From Planctomycetota bacterium (GTDB lineage Bacteria > Planctomycetota > Phycisphaerae > UBA1845), in assembly GCA_029558835.1 (NCBI GenBank), contig JAKQDH010000178.1, forward strand, positions 62,001-126,000: DNA of 64,000 bases, given 5' to 3'. Position 1 is the stretch's first letter. Every line of letters begins with the position of its first letter. The notes under the pieces were generated by a model. It was given only the letters and a program-made list of their open reading frames with translations. It had not been told where the DNA came from and searched no databases. Below, one piece after another: positions 18,664-28,044 of the stretch. The position numbers and the translations under genes are program-made.

Positions 18664-20559
18664 TCAGTTTGTGATCGCACTCTCGGGTTGATACTCGAAG
18701 CTGCTGACAACCACTTCCACGTCCTGACCATCACTCGGTGGCATGCCGTTGACCAGCCACAGGTTCATGCGCACGTGCCCTTCCCCGGACGGCGGGTTGT
18801 CAGCGCCGGTGTAGGTCCAAGTCGCCAAGATGTTGTCCGGTGCTGGCGTCGCACTCAACTCTCCAAAGTAGCTGACAAACTCTATGGCGTCCGCCCGCCA
18901 GGCCATTACGTGCGTGGTCTTCTCCGTAGCGCCTGCATAGTCGATGTTAAAGCGATGCAGGTTACCTGCTGTGTCCCACGGTTGAATCACAAACTGCGCG
19001 TTGTCATTAACGACTTCGCCCCAGCGCCCAAACTCGAAGTCGATCTCCCGGTAGTTGTTGTCCGGCGCGTAGCCGTCCCAGGTGAACAGGCCAAGAACGA
19101 CGTTCTCGTTCAGAGAATCCAGGCGGCTTTCCACCGTGAATGCATAAGATCCATGTCCTCGCGACTCAGCAGCAACGATCTCGCTACAGTACCAAGCGCC
19201 ATCTCGCTGGCTGATGGTCAGATGGAGTCGACCCTCTTCGTCGACCCAAACATCCTCGTCACCATCGGCGAAGTTGTTTGGTCCTGGCCCGCGGTTGTTC
19301 CCGCTCTTGACAGCCCACTTCCGTCCTGAGAAATCAACCTGCCGCGAGTTGTCCTCACCGACCAGCCTGAGGTTGTCAACGTATATCGTCCCCGCCTCGC
19401 CTGCCAGATTCTCGAAGAGAAGTGCGAAGATGTGATCCAGCGACATGTAACCAACATCGCCAATGGACAGCTCAATGGTCACCCACTCGTCGGTCGTCGC
19501 CGGGACTGGATACCCCTCAAGCCAGCCAAAGACATCATCCCAAATGCCGACAATGCCGGGCAGTGCCGAGGCCGTGGCGAGATACACGTCAGCGCGTATC
19601 TCACTGTTGGGCGCCAGGTCAAACGTCGAGCCCGCCCAGTCGTGCCGGATCTCGACTTTGCGATCGGCCTCCCCCGTCCAGGTCATCTGGAGCACGTAGT
19701 CGCCCTGAGGGGCGGCAGGTACGCCCCCGACGCCGCCGCGGACAGGCCAGGTGATCGTCAGCGTGGGGTCCTTTGTGGTGTCGACGGTGACGGTCACGTC
19801 GGACATTTCCGTTGGCTCATACCCAGTCAGGAGGCAATCCTCATCACAAACACACTCACCGGTGGCCGGGTCGCACTGCTGGCCGGTCAGGCAGACCACG
19901 GCGGTGTGCACGCACCCGGTAGCCGGATCGCAGGTATCGTCCGTGCACAGATCCCCGTCGTCGCAATCTACGTCAGTGTAGACGCAGCCGCCGGTTTCGG
20001 GGTCGCAGTCCTCGTCCGTACAGACATCGTCGTCGTCGCAATCGACAGCGGTGAAGACACACCCGGTGACCGCGTCCCATGTATCGTTCGTGCACAGGTC
20101 TGCGTCGTCACAGGCCTCGCGCGCGGAGTCCCACTCCGCGATGATCTCACCGCCGACAACAGGGAGGGACGCAGCCTGTGTGGACCAGTTGAGGCCCGCG
20201 CGCGCCAGGAAGACATGGACGCGGTCGCCCTCGTGTGCGTAGGCATTGAAGTAGCCGTTCGCGTCCACCGAATGGCGGAAATCGGAGGCGAAGGGCTGAA
20301 TGTACCACTGGTCCGTTTGAACGTAAACAATGACTTCGTAATCGTCCGCCAGCGTTTCGACATCAATGTCCGCGCCGCCACAGGCGCAGCCGAAGACGCG
20401 CTGCGGCAAGTCGCTTATGCTGGGCGTGACTTGGACGTCGAGCAGCGCAGGGTGGCCCGTGGACGGGCAGTCACACGGACTGCATGACACCGCCCCGAGC
20501 AGCGTGCAGGAGAGGCAGCACACGGCACAAGACCTGCCCACGAGACGAGTTGCACTCAT
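18664..20559 (-). CDS. GH16-type beta-glucanase-like exported protein with Cys-rich repeats
   Basis: The ATG at 20,559 (SD AGGAG) gives 631 residues with an N-terminal signal or lipoprotein-like segment (TLLGAVSC). The first part ends in three to four Cys/Asp repeats (D.D.CT.D.CDP.TG.CV), a pattern common in planctomycete and myxobacterial surface proteins. A beta-sandwich module (about 260-440) follows. The C-terminal concanavalin-like domain holds the GH16 signature EIDFE (Glu505, Asp507, Glu509), where the first Glu is the usual nucleophile and the last the acid/base. Laminarinase- or lichenase-type hydrolysis of a beta-glucan is the probable activity; specificity is not visible. It converges on gdhA. 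Confidence 0.75.
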   Translation of the reverse strand: MSATRLVGRSCAVCCLSCTLLGAVSCSPCDCPSTGHPALLDVQVTPSISDLPQRVFGCACGGADIDVETLADDYEVIVYVQTDQWYIQPFASDFRHSVDANGYFNAYAHEGDRVHVFLARAGLNWSTQAASLPVVGGEIIAEWDSAREACDDADLCTNDTWDAVTGCVFTAVDCDDDDVCTDEDCDPETGGCVYTDVDCDDGDLCTDDTCDPATGCVHTAVVCLTGQQCDPATGECVCDEDCLLTGYEPTEMSDVTVTVDTTKDPTLTITWPVRGGVGGVPAAPQGDYVLQMTWTGEADRKVEIRHDWAGSTFDLAPNSEIRADVYLATASALPGIVGIWDDVFGWLEGYPVPATTDEWVTIELSIGDVGYMSLDHIFALLFENLAGEAGTIYVDNLRLVGEDNSRQVDFSGRKWAVKSGNNRGPGPNNFADGDEDVWVDEEGRLHLTISQRDGAWYCSEIVAAESRGHGSYAFTVESRLDSLNENVVLGLFTWDGYAPDNNYREIDFEFGRWGEVVNDNAQFVIQPWDTAGNLHRFNIDYAGATEKTTHVMAWRADAIEFVSYFGELSATPAPDNILATWTYTGADNPPSGEGHVRMNLWLVNGMPPSDGQDVEVVVSSFEYQPESAITN

Positions 20560-21143
20560 CGGAGGCTCCTTTGCGTATAGGTGATACGCGTTGCCGTGCC
20601 GCGGGCCCGCTGCATTGTCGCCGCAGTGCAGGCCCCGGCAGCGGTTGAACATGAGCGGCACCGAACCGCCGAGCCTTTACGTTAGCCCGCCTTCGTCTCC
20701 CCCGCAAGCTGCGCGGCGCGTCGCCCCCGAGCCCAACCTCGTCGGAAGCATCGCCAACTGTCCGGAGCGCTGCGACGCGTCGCCCGCTCTGTCGCAGCCG
20801 AATCCGTCGCGCACAGGGTGCATCGCCAGGGCATTCCGTGGCAGAACTCCCCGCACTTCGGGGGTGCCTCTGGAGTCGCTGTGTTTTGCGGCTCCTACGT
20901 CGGCCACGGGGGGCCGGCGCTGCCCCTTCGATAGGCTGCGAGGGCGGGGATTTGTTGACACGACCTGCCATGCGGGCTTGAATGGGCCGGATCGGCTCGT
21001 CGTTCGGCCGCCGTCAGGTGCCGGGCGTCGGGCAGGGTTGGCGCGCGGCGCAGGCGGGGCGCGGTTGGCTCGAAGGGAAGTCGGCCGCGATGCGCCGGGC
21101 GGCGGTGATGCGGCTGCCGCCAACGGATCAGCAAGGAGCAGGC
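20560..21143. other. Divergent intergenic region with a partial repeat
   Basis: This 584-base region lies between the GH16-type gene and the receiver/PEP-synthase fusion. A partial copy of repeat family 3 (TACGTCGGCCACGGGGGGCC) is near 20,895. No gene was recognised, and the ORFs in it look like GC-driven shadows. Confidence 0.4.
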
Positions 21144-24110
21144 ATGCCCGACGTTGCAGGCAATCCAGGGATGGCCGACTTGGAACTCAGCGGCACCGAG
21201 TTCCAGAACCTCATGCCCTATCGGGTGGAGGACCTGCTGGTGGTCTCCAGCCTGTACGAGTCGTTCATCCTCGAGGAGGACGGGCTGCTCACCGAACTGA
21301 TCACCAGCGAGTACATGAACCTCAACCTGACCCATGCCCCGCGGGTACGGCGGGCCTCGACCGAGCGCGAGGCGCTGGAGGTGCTCCGCCGGGAGCCGGT
21401 CGACCTGGCGATCGTAATGCCGCGGGTGGGGCAGTGGAAGGTGGGGGAGTTCGCCCGCTCCGCCAAGCGCCTGCGCCCGGGGTTGCCGGTGATGGTCCTG
21501 TCGCTGGAGCCGCTGGAGCCCGGCGGGCAGGCGTGGGCCGAGGCGCGGACGGGGGCGGACCGCATCTTCGTCTGGAACGGCGATCCCAGGATCCTGCTGG
21601 CCATCATCAAGTTCGCCGAGGACCAGCTCAACGTCGAGCACGACACCCGCCACGGTGACGTGCGGGTCATCATCCTGGTGGAGAACTCGGTGCGGTTCTA
21701 CTCCGCGTACCTGCCGCTGATCTACACCGAGATCATGAAGCTCACGCAGGCGCTGATGGCGGAGGAGATCAACGTCATGCACCGCCTGCTGCGGATGCGG
21801 GCGAGGCCCAAGATTCTGCTGGCGGAGACGTTCGAGGAAGCCTGGGAGCTGTACACCCGGTACCAGGAGTACGTGCTGGGCGTCATTTCGGACATTCGCT
21901 TCCCGCGCGAGGGGCAGCTTGCCGACGAGGCCGGGCTGGAGTTCGCCCGGCGGGTCAAGGAATGCTCCCCGCACATGCCGGTGCTCCTGCAATCCTCCGA
22001 CGGACAGTATGCCCGCCGGGCGACCCAGCTTCAGGCGGGCTTCCTCAACAAGCGCTCGCCGCACTTGTTGCAGGACATGCGCGATTTCCTGCTGGAGAAC
22101 CTCGGTTTCGGGGATTTCGTCTTCCGCCTGCCGGACGGGACCGAGGTCGCCCGGGCGCACGACCTGCGTTCCTTCACGGGGGCGCTGGCGAGCATCCCGG
22201 AGCCCGCCCTGGACTTCCACGCCCGGCTCAACCACTTCAGCAACTGGCTGATGGCGCGGACGGAGTTCGAGCTGGCCGCCCACATCCGGCCGCGGCGGAT
22301 TGATGAGTTTCCCAGCCTGTCGGCCGTGCGCGAGTACCTGTTGAAGACGATCAGCGAGTCGCGCGAACGGCACCGCAGCGGCGTGATCGCGGACTTCTCG
22401 CCGGCGCAGTTCGACGCCGCCACAACGTTCGTGCGCATCGGCGCTGGCTCGCTCGGGGGGAAGGGTCGCGGGCTGGCGTTCTTCAATGCCCTCCTGCGGC
22501 GGCACCGGTTGGGGCAGCGTTTTCCGGGCGTCCGCGTTCTGGTGCCGCGCAGCGCCGTGCTGGGCACCGACGTGCTGGAGGAGTTTCTGGATGAGAACGG
22601 GCTGCGGGCCCTGGCGGCGCAGGACGTGGAGGACGCGAAGATCGCCGAGGCGTTCGTGCGGGCCCCACTGCCGGCGAGCGTGCGGCGAGACCTGAAGGCG
22701 TTTCTCGGCCTGGTGCGGTGCCCGCTGGCGGTGCGCTCCAGCTCGCTGTTGGAGGATTCGCTCGATCAGCCGTTCGCCGGCATCTACGCCACCCACATCA
22801 TCCCCAACAACCACCGCGAACTGAAGGTGCGCTTCGGGCAGCTCTGCGACGCGGTGAAGCTCGTCTACGCCTCCGCGTTCTTCCGCGAGGCGAAACGCTA
22901 CGTGGAGGCCACCGGGCACCACATCGAGGAGGAGGGCATGGCCGTGGTCGTGCAGGAGCTGGTGGGCAGCCGCCACGAGGACCACTTCTATCCGACCTTC
23001 TCCGGCGTGGCCCGCTCGTACAACTTCTACCCGACGGCCCGGATGCTGCCGGAGGAGGGCGTGGCCTGCGTGGCGCTCGGGCTGGGCAAGATCGTGGTGG
23101 AAGGCGGGCGGTGTCTGATGTTTTCGCCGGCGCACCCGCACGTGCTGCCGCAGTTTGCAACGACGGAGGAAACGCTCGCCAACGCCCAGCGGGAGTTCTT
23201 TGCCCTCGACCTGACGCGCTCGGGCATGTTTCCACGGGCACACGCGGACGTGCACCTGGTCAGCCTGGGCCTCGACGCGGCCGAGCGGCAGGGAACGCTG
23301 GCCCCGCTGGGGTCGGTGTATTCGTCCGAGAACGACGTGGTCTACGACGGGTTAAATCAGCCCGGACCGCGCCTGGTCACCTTCGCGCACGTGCTGAAAC
23401 ACGACGTGTTCCCCCTGGCGGACATCCTGCGCGTCCTGCTGGACGTCGGGCGTGAGGCGATGGCCTGCCCGATTGAAATCGAGTTCGCCGTGGACTTAAA
23501 CACGGAGCCCAAGACCTTCGGCTGCCTCCAGATCCGGCCGATCCTGTCCGACGAGGAACTCGAATACACGCCGCTGAGGGGCGTGGAGCCCCAGCGCGCC
23601 GTCTGCTTCAGCCCCAAGACGCTGGGCAACGGTCGCATCCGCGGACTGACGGACATCCTCTATGTGCCGCCGGACCGGTTTGATTCCGCCCGGACGGAGG
23701 ACATCGCGGCCGAGATCGGTCGGTTGAACCAGCAGCTTGCGGACGCGGGTCGGCATTGCATCCTGATTGGTCCGGGCCGCTGGGGCACGGCCGACCGCTG
23801 GCTGGGGATTCCCGTCACCTGGGAACAGATCAGTTCCGCCAAGGTCATCGTGGAGACGACGCTGGGCGATTTCCTCGTGGCATCCTCACAGGGGGCGCAC
23901 TTCTTCCAGAACCTCATCTCGCTGCGGGTGGGTTACCTGGCCGTCAACCCGGCGGCGCAGGAGGGGTTCATTGACTGGACCTGGCTGGCGGCGCAACCGG
24001 CGGCCGGCGAGACCCGCTACCTGCGGCACGTGCGGCTGCGGACCCCGGCCCTGGTGCAGCTTGACGGGCGGACCCGCCACGGGGCCATCTTCAAGCTTGA
24101 CCACCCCTGA
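21144..24110 (+). CDS. PEP-synthase-like protein with tandem N-terminal receiver domains
   Basis: The start at 21,144 has AAGGAG 5 bases upstream and gives 988 residues. Residues about 25-150 form a response-regulator-like fold whose phospho-site strand (DLAIVMPRVG) lacks the usual Asp. Residues about 170-320 form a second receiver with a plausible phosphoacceptor Asp250 (GVISDIRFP). The PEP/pyruvate-binding ATP-grasp part (about 430-800) shows GAGSLGGKGRG (433-443) and RSSSLLED (531-538). The C-terminal region has GPGRWGTADRWLGIPVTW and HFFQNL, typical of PEP-synthase-like family members. I see no TxGGxTxHxA phosphohistidine swivel and no PEP TIM barrel, so it is not a full PEP synthase. A phosphorylation-sensing ATP-grasp role is possible. 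Confidence 0.8.
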   Translation: MPDVAGNPGMADLELSGTEFQNLMPYRVEDLLVVSSLYESFILEEDGLLTELITSEYMNLNLTHAPRVRRASTEREALEVLRREPVDLAIVMPRVGQWKVGEFARSAKRLRPGLPVMVLSLEPLEPGGQAWAEARTGADRIFVWNGDPRILLAIIKFAEDQLNVEHDTRHGDVRVIILVENSVRFYSAYLPLIYTEIMKLTQALMAEEINVMHRLLRMRARPKILLAETFEEAWELYTRYQEYVLGVISDIRFPREGQLADEAGLEFARRVKECSPHMPVLLQSSDGQYARRATQLQAGFLNKRSPHLLQDMRDFLLENLGFGDFVFRLPDGTEVARAHDLRSFTGALASIPEPALDFHARLNHFSNWLMARTEFELAAHIRPRRIDEFPSLSAVREYLLKTISESRERHRSGVIADFSPAQFDAATTFVRIGAGSLGGKGRGLAFFNALLRRHRLGQRFPGVRVLVPRSAVLGTDVLEEFLDENGLRALAAQDVEDAKIAEAFVRAPLPASVRRDLKAFLGLVRCPLAVRSSSLLEDSLDQPFAGIYATHIIPNNHRELKVRFGQLCDAVKLVYASAFFREAKRYVEATGHHIEEEGMAVVVQELVGSRHEDHFYPTFSGVARSYNFYPTARMLPEEGVACVALGLGKIVVEGGRCLMFSPAHPHVLPQFATTEETLANAQREFFALDLTRSGMFPRAHADVHLVSLGLDAAERQGTLAPLGSVYSSENDVVYDGLNQPGPRLVTFAHVLKHDVFPLADILRVLLDVGREAMACPIEIEFAVDLNTEPKTFGCLQIRPILSDEELEYTPLRGVEPQRAVCFSPKTLGNGRIRGLTDILYVPPDRFDSARTEDIAAEIGRLNQQLADAGRHCILIGPGRWGTADRWLGIPVTWEQISSAKVIVETTLGDFLVASSQGAHFFQNLISLRVGYLAVNPAAQEGFIDWTWLAAQPAAGETRYLRHVRLRTPALVQLDGRTRHGAIFKLDHP

Positions 24111-24152
24111 CCCATCTGCGCACAAGCAGCAGAGGAATCCCGGCGCGCCGCG

Positions 24153-24680
24153 TCACTGCGGGGCGACCCCTGAGCCCGCGCGCCCCACGGCCGCCAGCGC
24201 GGTCACACACTTGGCCAACCCGGACGCGGTGGGGTTCCGGTAGTGCGCGCGGGCCAGGGCCGCCTCGAACGTCGCGTCCAACCGCGGGGATGGAGCCGCG
24301 CCCACCTCTGCGGGTGCCGATGACACGGGGCCGGCGCTGCTGAGCATCAGGCCGGCGTGCAGCCCGTACCCGCCGACAAACGCCAGCAGCAGACCGGCCG
24401 CATACCGCGAGACCGACGCCCAACGCGGCCGCCGGCCCCCCACCGGTGCGGCAACGCCGGCGACGTCCTCGAACACCAGTCGTGCCCCCTCGCGGCGCAG
24501 CCGCACCGCACGCGGACCGGAGAGCTCCCGCAAGACATCCAGCGTCGCCCGACCGGAGTCATACTCGCGCCCGCATGCGGTGCACGCCTGTCGGTGTGCC
24601 TCGAATTCCGCGCGTGCCGGCCCGGCCAGCTCCCCGCCCCACGCTTCCGCCAGCAGCAGTCTGAATTCATCACAGTTCAT
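24153..24680 (-). CDS. Zinc-binding anti-sigma factor, membrane-anchored
   Basis: A 175-residue protein with an N-terminal ZAS motif (His29-x3-Cys33-x2-Cys36) and a probable transmembrane segment at about 93-114. The C-terminal part is presumably periplasmic. The start overlaps the stop of the sigma factor by ATGA, the usual ECF sigma/anti-sigma arrangement. It probably holds the upstream ECF factor inactive until an envelope signal arrives. It ends 43 bases from the converging gene at 24,110. Confidence 0.85.
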   Translation of the reverse strand: MNCDEFRLLLAEAWGGELAGPARAEFEAHRQACTACGREYDSGRATLDVLRELSGPRAVRLRREGARLVFEDVAGVAAPVGGRRPRWASVSRYAAGLLLAFVGGYGLHAGLMLSSAGPVSSAPAEVGAAPSPRLDATFEAALARAHYRNPTASGLAKCVTALAAVGRAGSGVAPQ

Positions 24681-25216
24681 GGCAGCACCTCGTCCACCCC
24701 GCCGGTGGTCAGCCGGTCGCGCACGGCCTGGACCGCCCGCACATAGTGGGTCTTCACGGTGGAGACGGCCACGCCCATCTCCTCCGCCAATTCTGCGAAA
24801 GTCAGATTGTCATACACCTTGGCGACCAGGACGCTGCGCTGCATGTCGCTGAGTTCCGCCAGCGCGCCCGTCAGCCGGTCGCGGAGCGCCCGTTGACTTT
24901 CCTCGGCCTCCGCCGGGTTCGTCATCGCCAAACGCGGCTCCCGTCCCGCGTCGGTGGGCACCTGCGCTCGTTGCGCGGCGGTCCGGACCTGCTGTGCTCG
25001 CCGCACGTCCAGGGCGCGATTCAGCGTCACCCGCCGCAACCACCCGCGCGGCTGCTCCGGCAAGTCAGCCGCGCATTGCCGGTTCCACTTCAGAAACACG
25101 TCCTGCACGACGTCCAGGGCGTCGTGGTGGTGGCCCAGCACCCGATACGCCCACCCGTACACGTCGTGGATGTAGGCCTCGAAACCGGGTGACGAAGTGG
25201 CGCCGCTGAACGTCAT
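24677..25216 (-). CDS. ECF-type RNA polymerase sigma factor
   Basis: A 179-residue sigma-70 family protein. Region 2 (about residues 15-75) contains DALDVVQDVFLKW, and region 4 contains LSDMQRSVLVAKVY followed by the helix-turn-helix FAELAEEMGVAVSTVKTHYVRA. Region 3 is absent, as in ECF factors. Transcription of the pair would start upstream of 25,216. The next minus-strand gene (25,388) is a lipoprotein that may belong to its regulon, an inference from position. The target promoters are unknown. Confidence 0.9.
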   Translation of the reverse strand: MTFSGATSSPGFEAYIHDVYGWAYRVLGHHHDALDVVQDVFLKWNRQCAADLPEQPRGWLRRVTLNRALDVRRAQQVRTAAQRAQVPTDAGREPRLAMTNPAEAEESQRALRDRLTGALAELSDMQRSVLVAKVYDNLTFAELAEEMGVAVSTVKTHYVRAVQAVRDRLTTGGVDEVLP

Positions 25217-25274
25217 GTCAGTACTCTGCCGATTTCAGTGCCCCGCCCTGCACAGTCAGGATGCCGTTCGCGTT

Positions 25275-25306
25275 TCTGCATTCCGCCTTCGTCATTCTGC
25301 ATTCCA
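25275..25306. repeat. TTCTGCATTC low-complexity repeat
   Basis: TTCTGCATTC occurs with a near copy (CATTCTGCATTCC) about 20 bases on. The reverse complement of this motif (GAATGCAGAA) occurs near 41,750. Confidence 0.5.
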
Positions 25307-25387
25307 CCCGGCACTGTGCATGGCGGCGCGCCCGCCCGGGCGCGCCGCCCCTCGCACTCGCAGTCACCGCCGGCGCTGCTCGCGCCG

Positions 25388-26476
25388 TTACTTGCCCTCT
25401 TTCTCCCGCGGTACGCGCGACGTGATCATGATCTCGTGCGGGCGGTCGCGGAAGGCGACCCCACCGAAGCTCCAGGTCGGTGTCCCGTCCTGCTCAACCT
25501 CGTCCGCGTTGTGAGCGACGACCTCCCCGGGCATGATGATGGCCAGTCCGAAGACGTGCCCGTCGTGACTCTCGGTAATCTGGTAGTAGCGCTGGGCGCG
25601 GGCGTAAGCCTTCTCGAAGGCGGCCACTTGGGCATCCTCGTAGCCGGCGTGCATGCGCAGCGACTTGACCGCCTCCGCGTGCCCCTCGGCAATGAGGCGC
25701 TCCGCCTCCTGCTGAAGCTGCTTGTCGCGCTCCTCCTCGTCCTGGGTCAGGAGCTCGGGCGGCAGGACCTTGTCCCAGTCGATCCGCTCGTACACGTCGA
25801 GCAGGGCACGCCGCACCCGCAGGAAACGGTCGGCGGCAAGCTGCGGGTCGCACTGCGCCAGCGCCTCGCGCAAGAACTCGACCTGCTTGCGTGCCTCGAC
25901 TTCCGCGAAGGCCTTCAGCACCCTGATCCGATCGTTGCGCTTAAGCTCCTTGGGGTCCTTCGCGGCGAGTTTCTGCATGTCTTCGTCGAAGATGGCCTCT
26001 TTCCAGAAGTTGGCGTACGCCCAGCGCCGCGGCGAATACACCCGTCGGAAATGATAGTAGGTGCCGTCCGGGCGCTCCTCAATCTTCAGAGTGGTCGGGA
26101 AGTCCAGATACAGATCGCGGTCCGGGTCCGTGGGAGCCGCAAACGTGCGCGGCAGCTCCGCCCCAGGCGGAAACCCGCGCGTGGCGGTCAGCTCAACCTC
26201 CGTCTGGGGGACCCCCTTCGCCGGTTTGCCCTCCTCGGGCTGCGCGGGCTCCGGGCCCTTGGCTTTCTCCGTACGGGTGACGTCCCAGTCGCTCTCCTTG
26301 CTGGGCAGCGCGTCGGGACCAGTGAAATCGCCCGGGTCTCCCTTGTATTCGACCTCGATGGTTACCCGGCCATCCCGGCCAATGGTGATCTTCTCCGCCC
26401 GGTGCAAACAGCCCGTTGCGGCCGCCAGCGCGGCCGCCATCACGACCAGACCTCCACCCAGCCGTACGTGCGTCAT
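25388..26476 (-). CDS. Putative lipoprotein of unknown function
   Basis: The ATG at 26,476 has an AGGAG SD and starts a 362-residue protein with a signal and lipobox-like AAATGC. Residues 60-115 are charged and low complexity, rich in Glu, Lys and Pro (SKESDWDV, GKPAKG). The rest is largely helical with coiled-coil character (AEVEARKQVEFLREAL, DEEERDKQLQQEAERL). I do not recognise the family. The open extension upstream of the start overlaps repeat copy C (26,562-26,671) and is probably not coding. It sits next to the sigma/anti-sigma pair, which suggests but does not show a regulatory link. Confidence 0.6.
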   Translation of the reverse strand: MTHVRLGGGLVVMAAALAAATGCLHRAEKITIGRDGRVTIEVEYKGDPGDFTGPDALPSKESDWDVTRTEKAKGPEPAQPEEGKPAKGVPQTEVELTATRGFPPGAELPRTFAAPTDPDRDLYLDFPTTLKIEERPDGTYYHFRRVYSPRRWAYANFWKEAIFDEDMQKLAAKDPKELKRNDRIRVLKAFAEVEARKQVEFLREALAQCDPQLAADRFLRVRRALLDVYERIDWDKVLPPELLTQDEEERDKQLQQEAERLIAEGHAEAVKSLRMHAGYEDAQVAAFEKAYARAQRYYQITESHDGHVFGLAIIMPGEVVAHNADEVEQDGTPTWSFGGVAFRDRPHEIMITSRVPREKEGK

Positions 26477-26809
26477 CTTCGTTTCTCCTGTGCTTGTCCT
26501 GTCGGATCGTCGTTGCTCGTCTGAACGGACCCACCCCCCGGGAAAGCCCGGCGGCCGGACGGGGTGGCATGGCCAAGCGCAGCGCCGCCATGCTGCTGGG
26601 GTTTGCGGTTCGCTCTTCTTCGCAGGAGAGCATGCCGGCACCCGCTTGAGGCGGGCTTGGGCATGCCACCCACCCGTGTCCCCTTGTCAGGTTTCCATTC
26701 CGAAGGACGATCGACCCCGGCCGGCGGACGACAAGCCGGACGAAATGATCTTCGCAGTCACCGGGTGACGCCGGGCCCGCCCGGGAGGCCGACGGGCTGG
26801 GGGGACGAC
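26477..26809. other. Intergenic region holding repeat copy C
   Basis: This 333-base gap lies between two minus-strand lipoprotein genes and is largely taken up by the family 1 element (26,562-26,671) and flanks resembling its outer inverted repeat. Nothing else was recognised. Confidence 0.5.
26562..26671 (+). repeat. Palindromic element family 1, copy C
   Basis: GGGTGGCATGGCCAAGCGC at the left and GCTTGGGCATGCCACCC at the right, with CAGCGCCGCCATGC in the core. The flanks resemble GGGAAA.CCCGG and its complement. Confidence 0.8.
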
Positions 26810-27397
26810 CTACGAGCCCGGTGGAGCGGACGTAGCGGCCGGCGCCGGAGGGAACAGCTCTGCGATGGCCGTCAGAATCCGGCGTTCCTGGACCTTGTCC
26901 CGACCCGTCACCGCCCAGACCGTGCTCTGCTCCTCGTTGAGGGCGGCGTCGCGATCGATGGCGGTCTCCGACGGCACGTCCGTCCCGGCTGCGTCCCGCG
27001 CGAGCATCTGGTAGGCCGGGGTGCCCAGCTCCTGGACGAGTACCTTGCAGTACACCGTTGCCCCCGACCCGGTGGGCCGCACCTGGACCTGGGCAAGCTG
27101 GCGTCGCGGCCGCGTGGTACGCCGACTGCCCGCCAGACCGGCCGGAACCTCCGCGGCGCTGAGGCGTTCGGGATAAGTCGAGAGAGTCCCGGCTCGGGCA
27201 TCGCGCTGGTCGATGCGGTACCCCAGGCGCAGCAGCGTGGCCTCGGCCGCGTCGAAGACTTCCGCCCGGTCACGGCTGGGCACTTCCACCACTCCGAAAC
27301 TCACCGCGGAAGGTCGCGGCGTGGCGCAACCCACCGGCACCAGGCACAACACCGCCAAGACAACGCCGTAAACCTGTGGTGACACAAGGGGTCTCAT
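26810..27397 (-). CDS. Putative lipoprotein, DUF4136-like or similar
   Basis: A 195-residue protein with a hydrophobic N-terminus and a lipobox-like PVGC. The mature part looks like a small envelope lipoprotein (EVFDAAEATLLRLGY; strands such as LAQVQVRPTGSGATVYCKV). No specific activity can be read. It shares strand and spacing with the lipoprotein at 25,388, so the two may be coordinately expressed. Confidence 0.55.
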   Translation of the reverse strand: MRPLVSPQVYGVVLAVLCLVPVGCATPRPSAVSFGVVEVPSRDRAEVFDAAEATLLRLGYRIDQRDARAGTLSTYPERLSAAEVPAGLAGSRRTTRPRRQLAQVQVRPTGSGATVYCKVLVQELGTPAYQMLARDAAGTDVPSETAIDRDAALNEEQSTVWAVTGRDKVQERRILTAIAELFPPAPAATSAPPGS

Positions 27398-27528
27398 GGC
27401 GGCATTATCAACCCGCCTCCGGCGAACGCAAGCCGGCCGGACGGCGAGGCACAGCCGCTACTCGCACCGTCGCCCCGCTCGTGGCGTCGCTCCGCCTTGT
27501 AGCGTTGCGCCCCGTACGCGTTTAGCGC

Positions 27529-27629
27529 GGGTGCCATGCCCTCACCCGCCGCAGGCGGGGGTGGGCATGTGCTACGGCAGGCAGAGGCATGCTTACCCGC
27601 GACCGCGGTCGCGGGAAAGCATGGCACCC
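27529..27629 (+). repeat. Palindromic element family 2, copy 1
   Basis: The ends GGGTGCCATGC and GCATGGCACCC are perfect 11-bp inverted repeats. The core has CCCTCACCCGC facing GCGGGGGTGGG. A close copy lies at 40,615-40,717 and both are followed by CAA.GCC.AAGACGC.AAACAC. Confidence 0.8.
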
Positions 27630-27654
27630 ACAATGCCAAAGACGCTAAACACAT

Positions 27655-27732
27655 ACCCCCCCCCGCGGGCGACGTAGTCGTTGACCACGCCCCGGGCGAC
27701 AACCCTGCCGCCCGCAGCGCGGCCGACGCCAC
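27655..27732 (+). repeat. Repeat family 3, copy 1
   Basis: CCCCGCGGGCGACGTAGTCG, T(G)TTGACCACGCC and GGCCGACGCCAC are shared with 38,217-38,295. The start of the segment is not sharply defined. Confidence 0.65.
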
Positions 27733-27959
27733 CTCATCCGCTGCGCCTGGTTCGCCCGGTGCCGCTCGAACTCGATTTCGTCGGGCGGCCGTTGATGCCC
27801 TGAAAACCGGTGGGTTCGAGGCCCCTTACGTCCGCCACAGGGGGCCAACGCTACTTCTTCAACCGGCTCCCGCGCAAGGTCTCGGTTCCCCGCCCCTCTT
27901 ACATTCGCTATTCCCCACTCGCGCTTCGCAATTCCCGGTGTGCAACGCCTATTCCGCTC

Positions 27960-27994
27960 TTGCCTCTTGCCCCTTGCCTCTTGCCTTCTTCCCC
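27960..27994. repeat. CCTCTTGCC-type low-complexity run
   Basis: TTGCCTCTTGCCCC TTGCCTCTTGCC-like repetition in the gap before the TPR gene. Confidence 0.45.
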
Positions 27995-28038
27995 CCCGTT
28001 TCCGCTCGGGCTCTGTTTCGCTCGGACTCGGGGCGTGG

Positions 28039-28044
28039 TAATAC
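28039..28044 (+). promoter_or_regulatory. Candidate extended -10 for the TPR membrane protein
   Basis: TGG followed by TAATAC (28,039-28,044) looks like an extended -10 box. A -35-like TTTCGC at 28,016-28,021 is 17 bases upstream. The start at 28,097 would have a leader of about 46 bases. This is a prediction by consensus only. Confidence 0.3.

Noticed and set aside
20895-23255. 786-codon minus-strand open frame opposite the receiver/PEP-synthase fusion
   Set aside because: The plus strand has family motifs and an SD; the minus frame has no recognisable pattern and very high Arg/His content.
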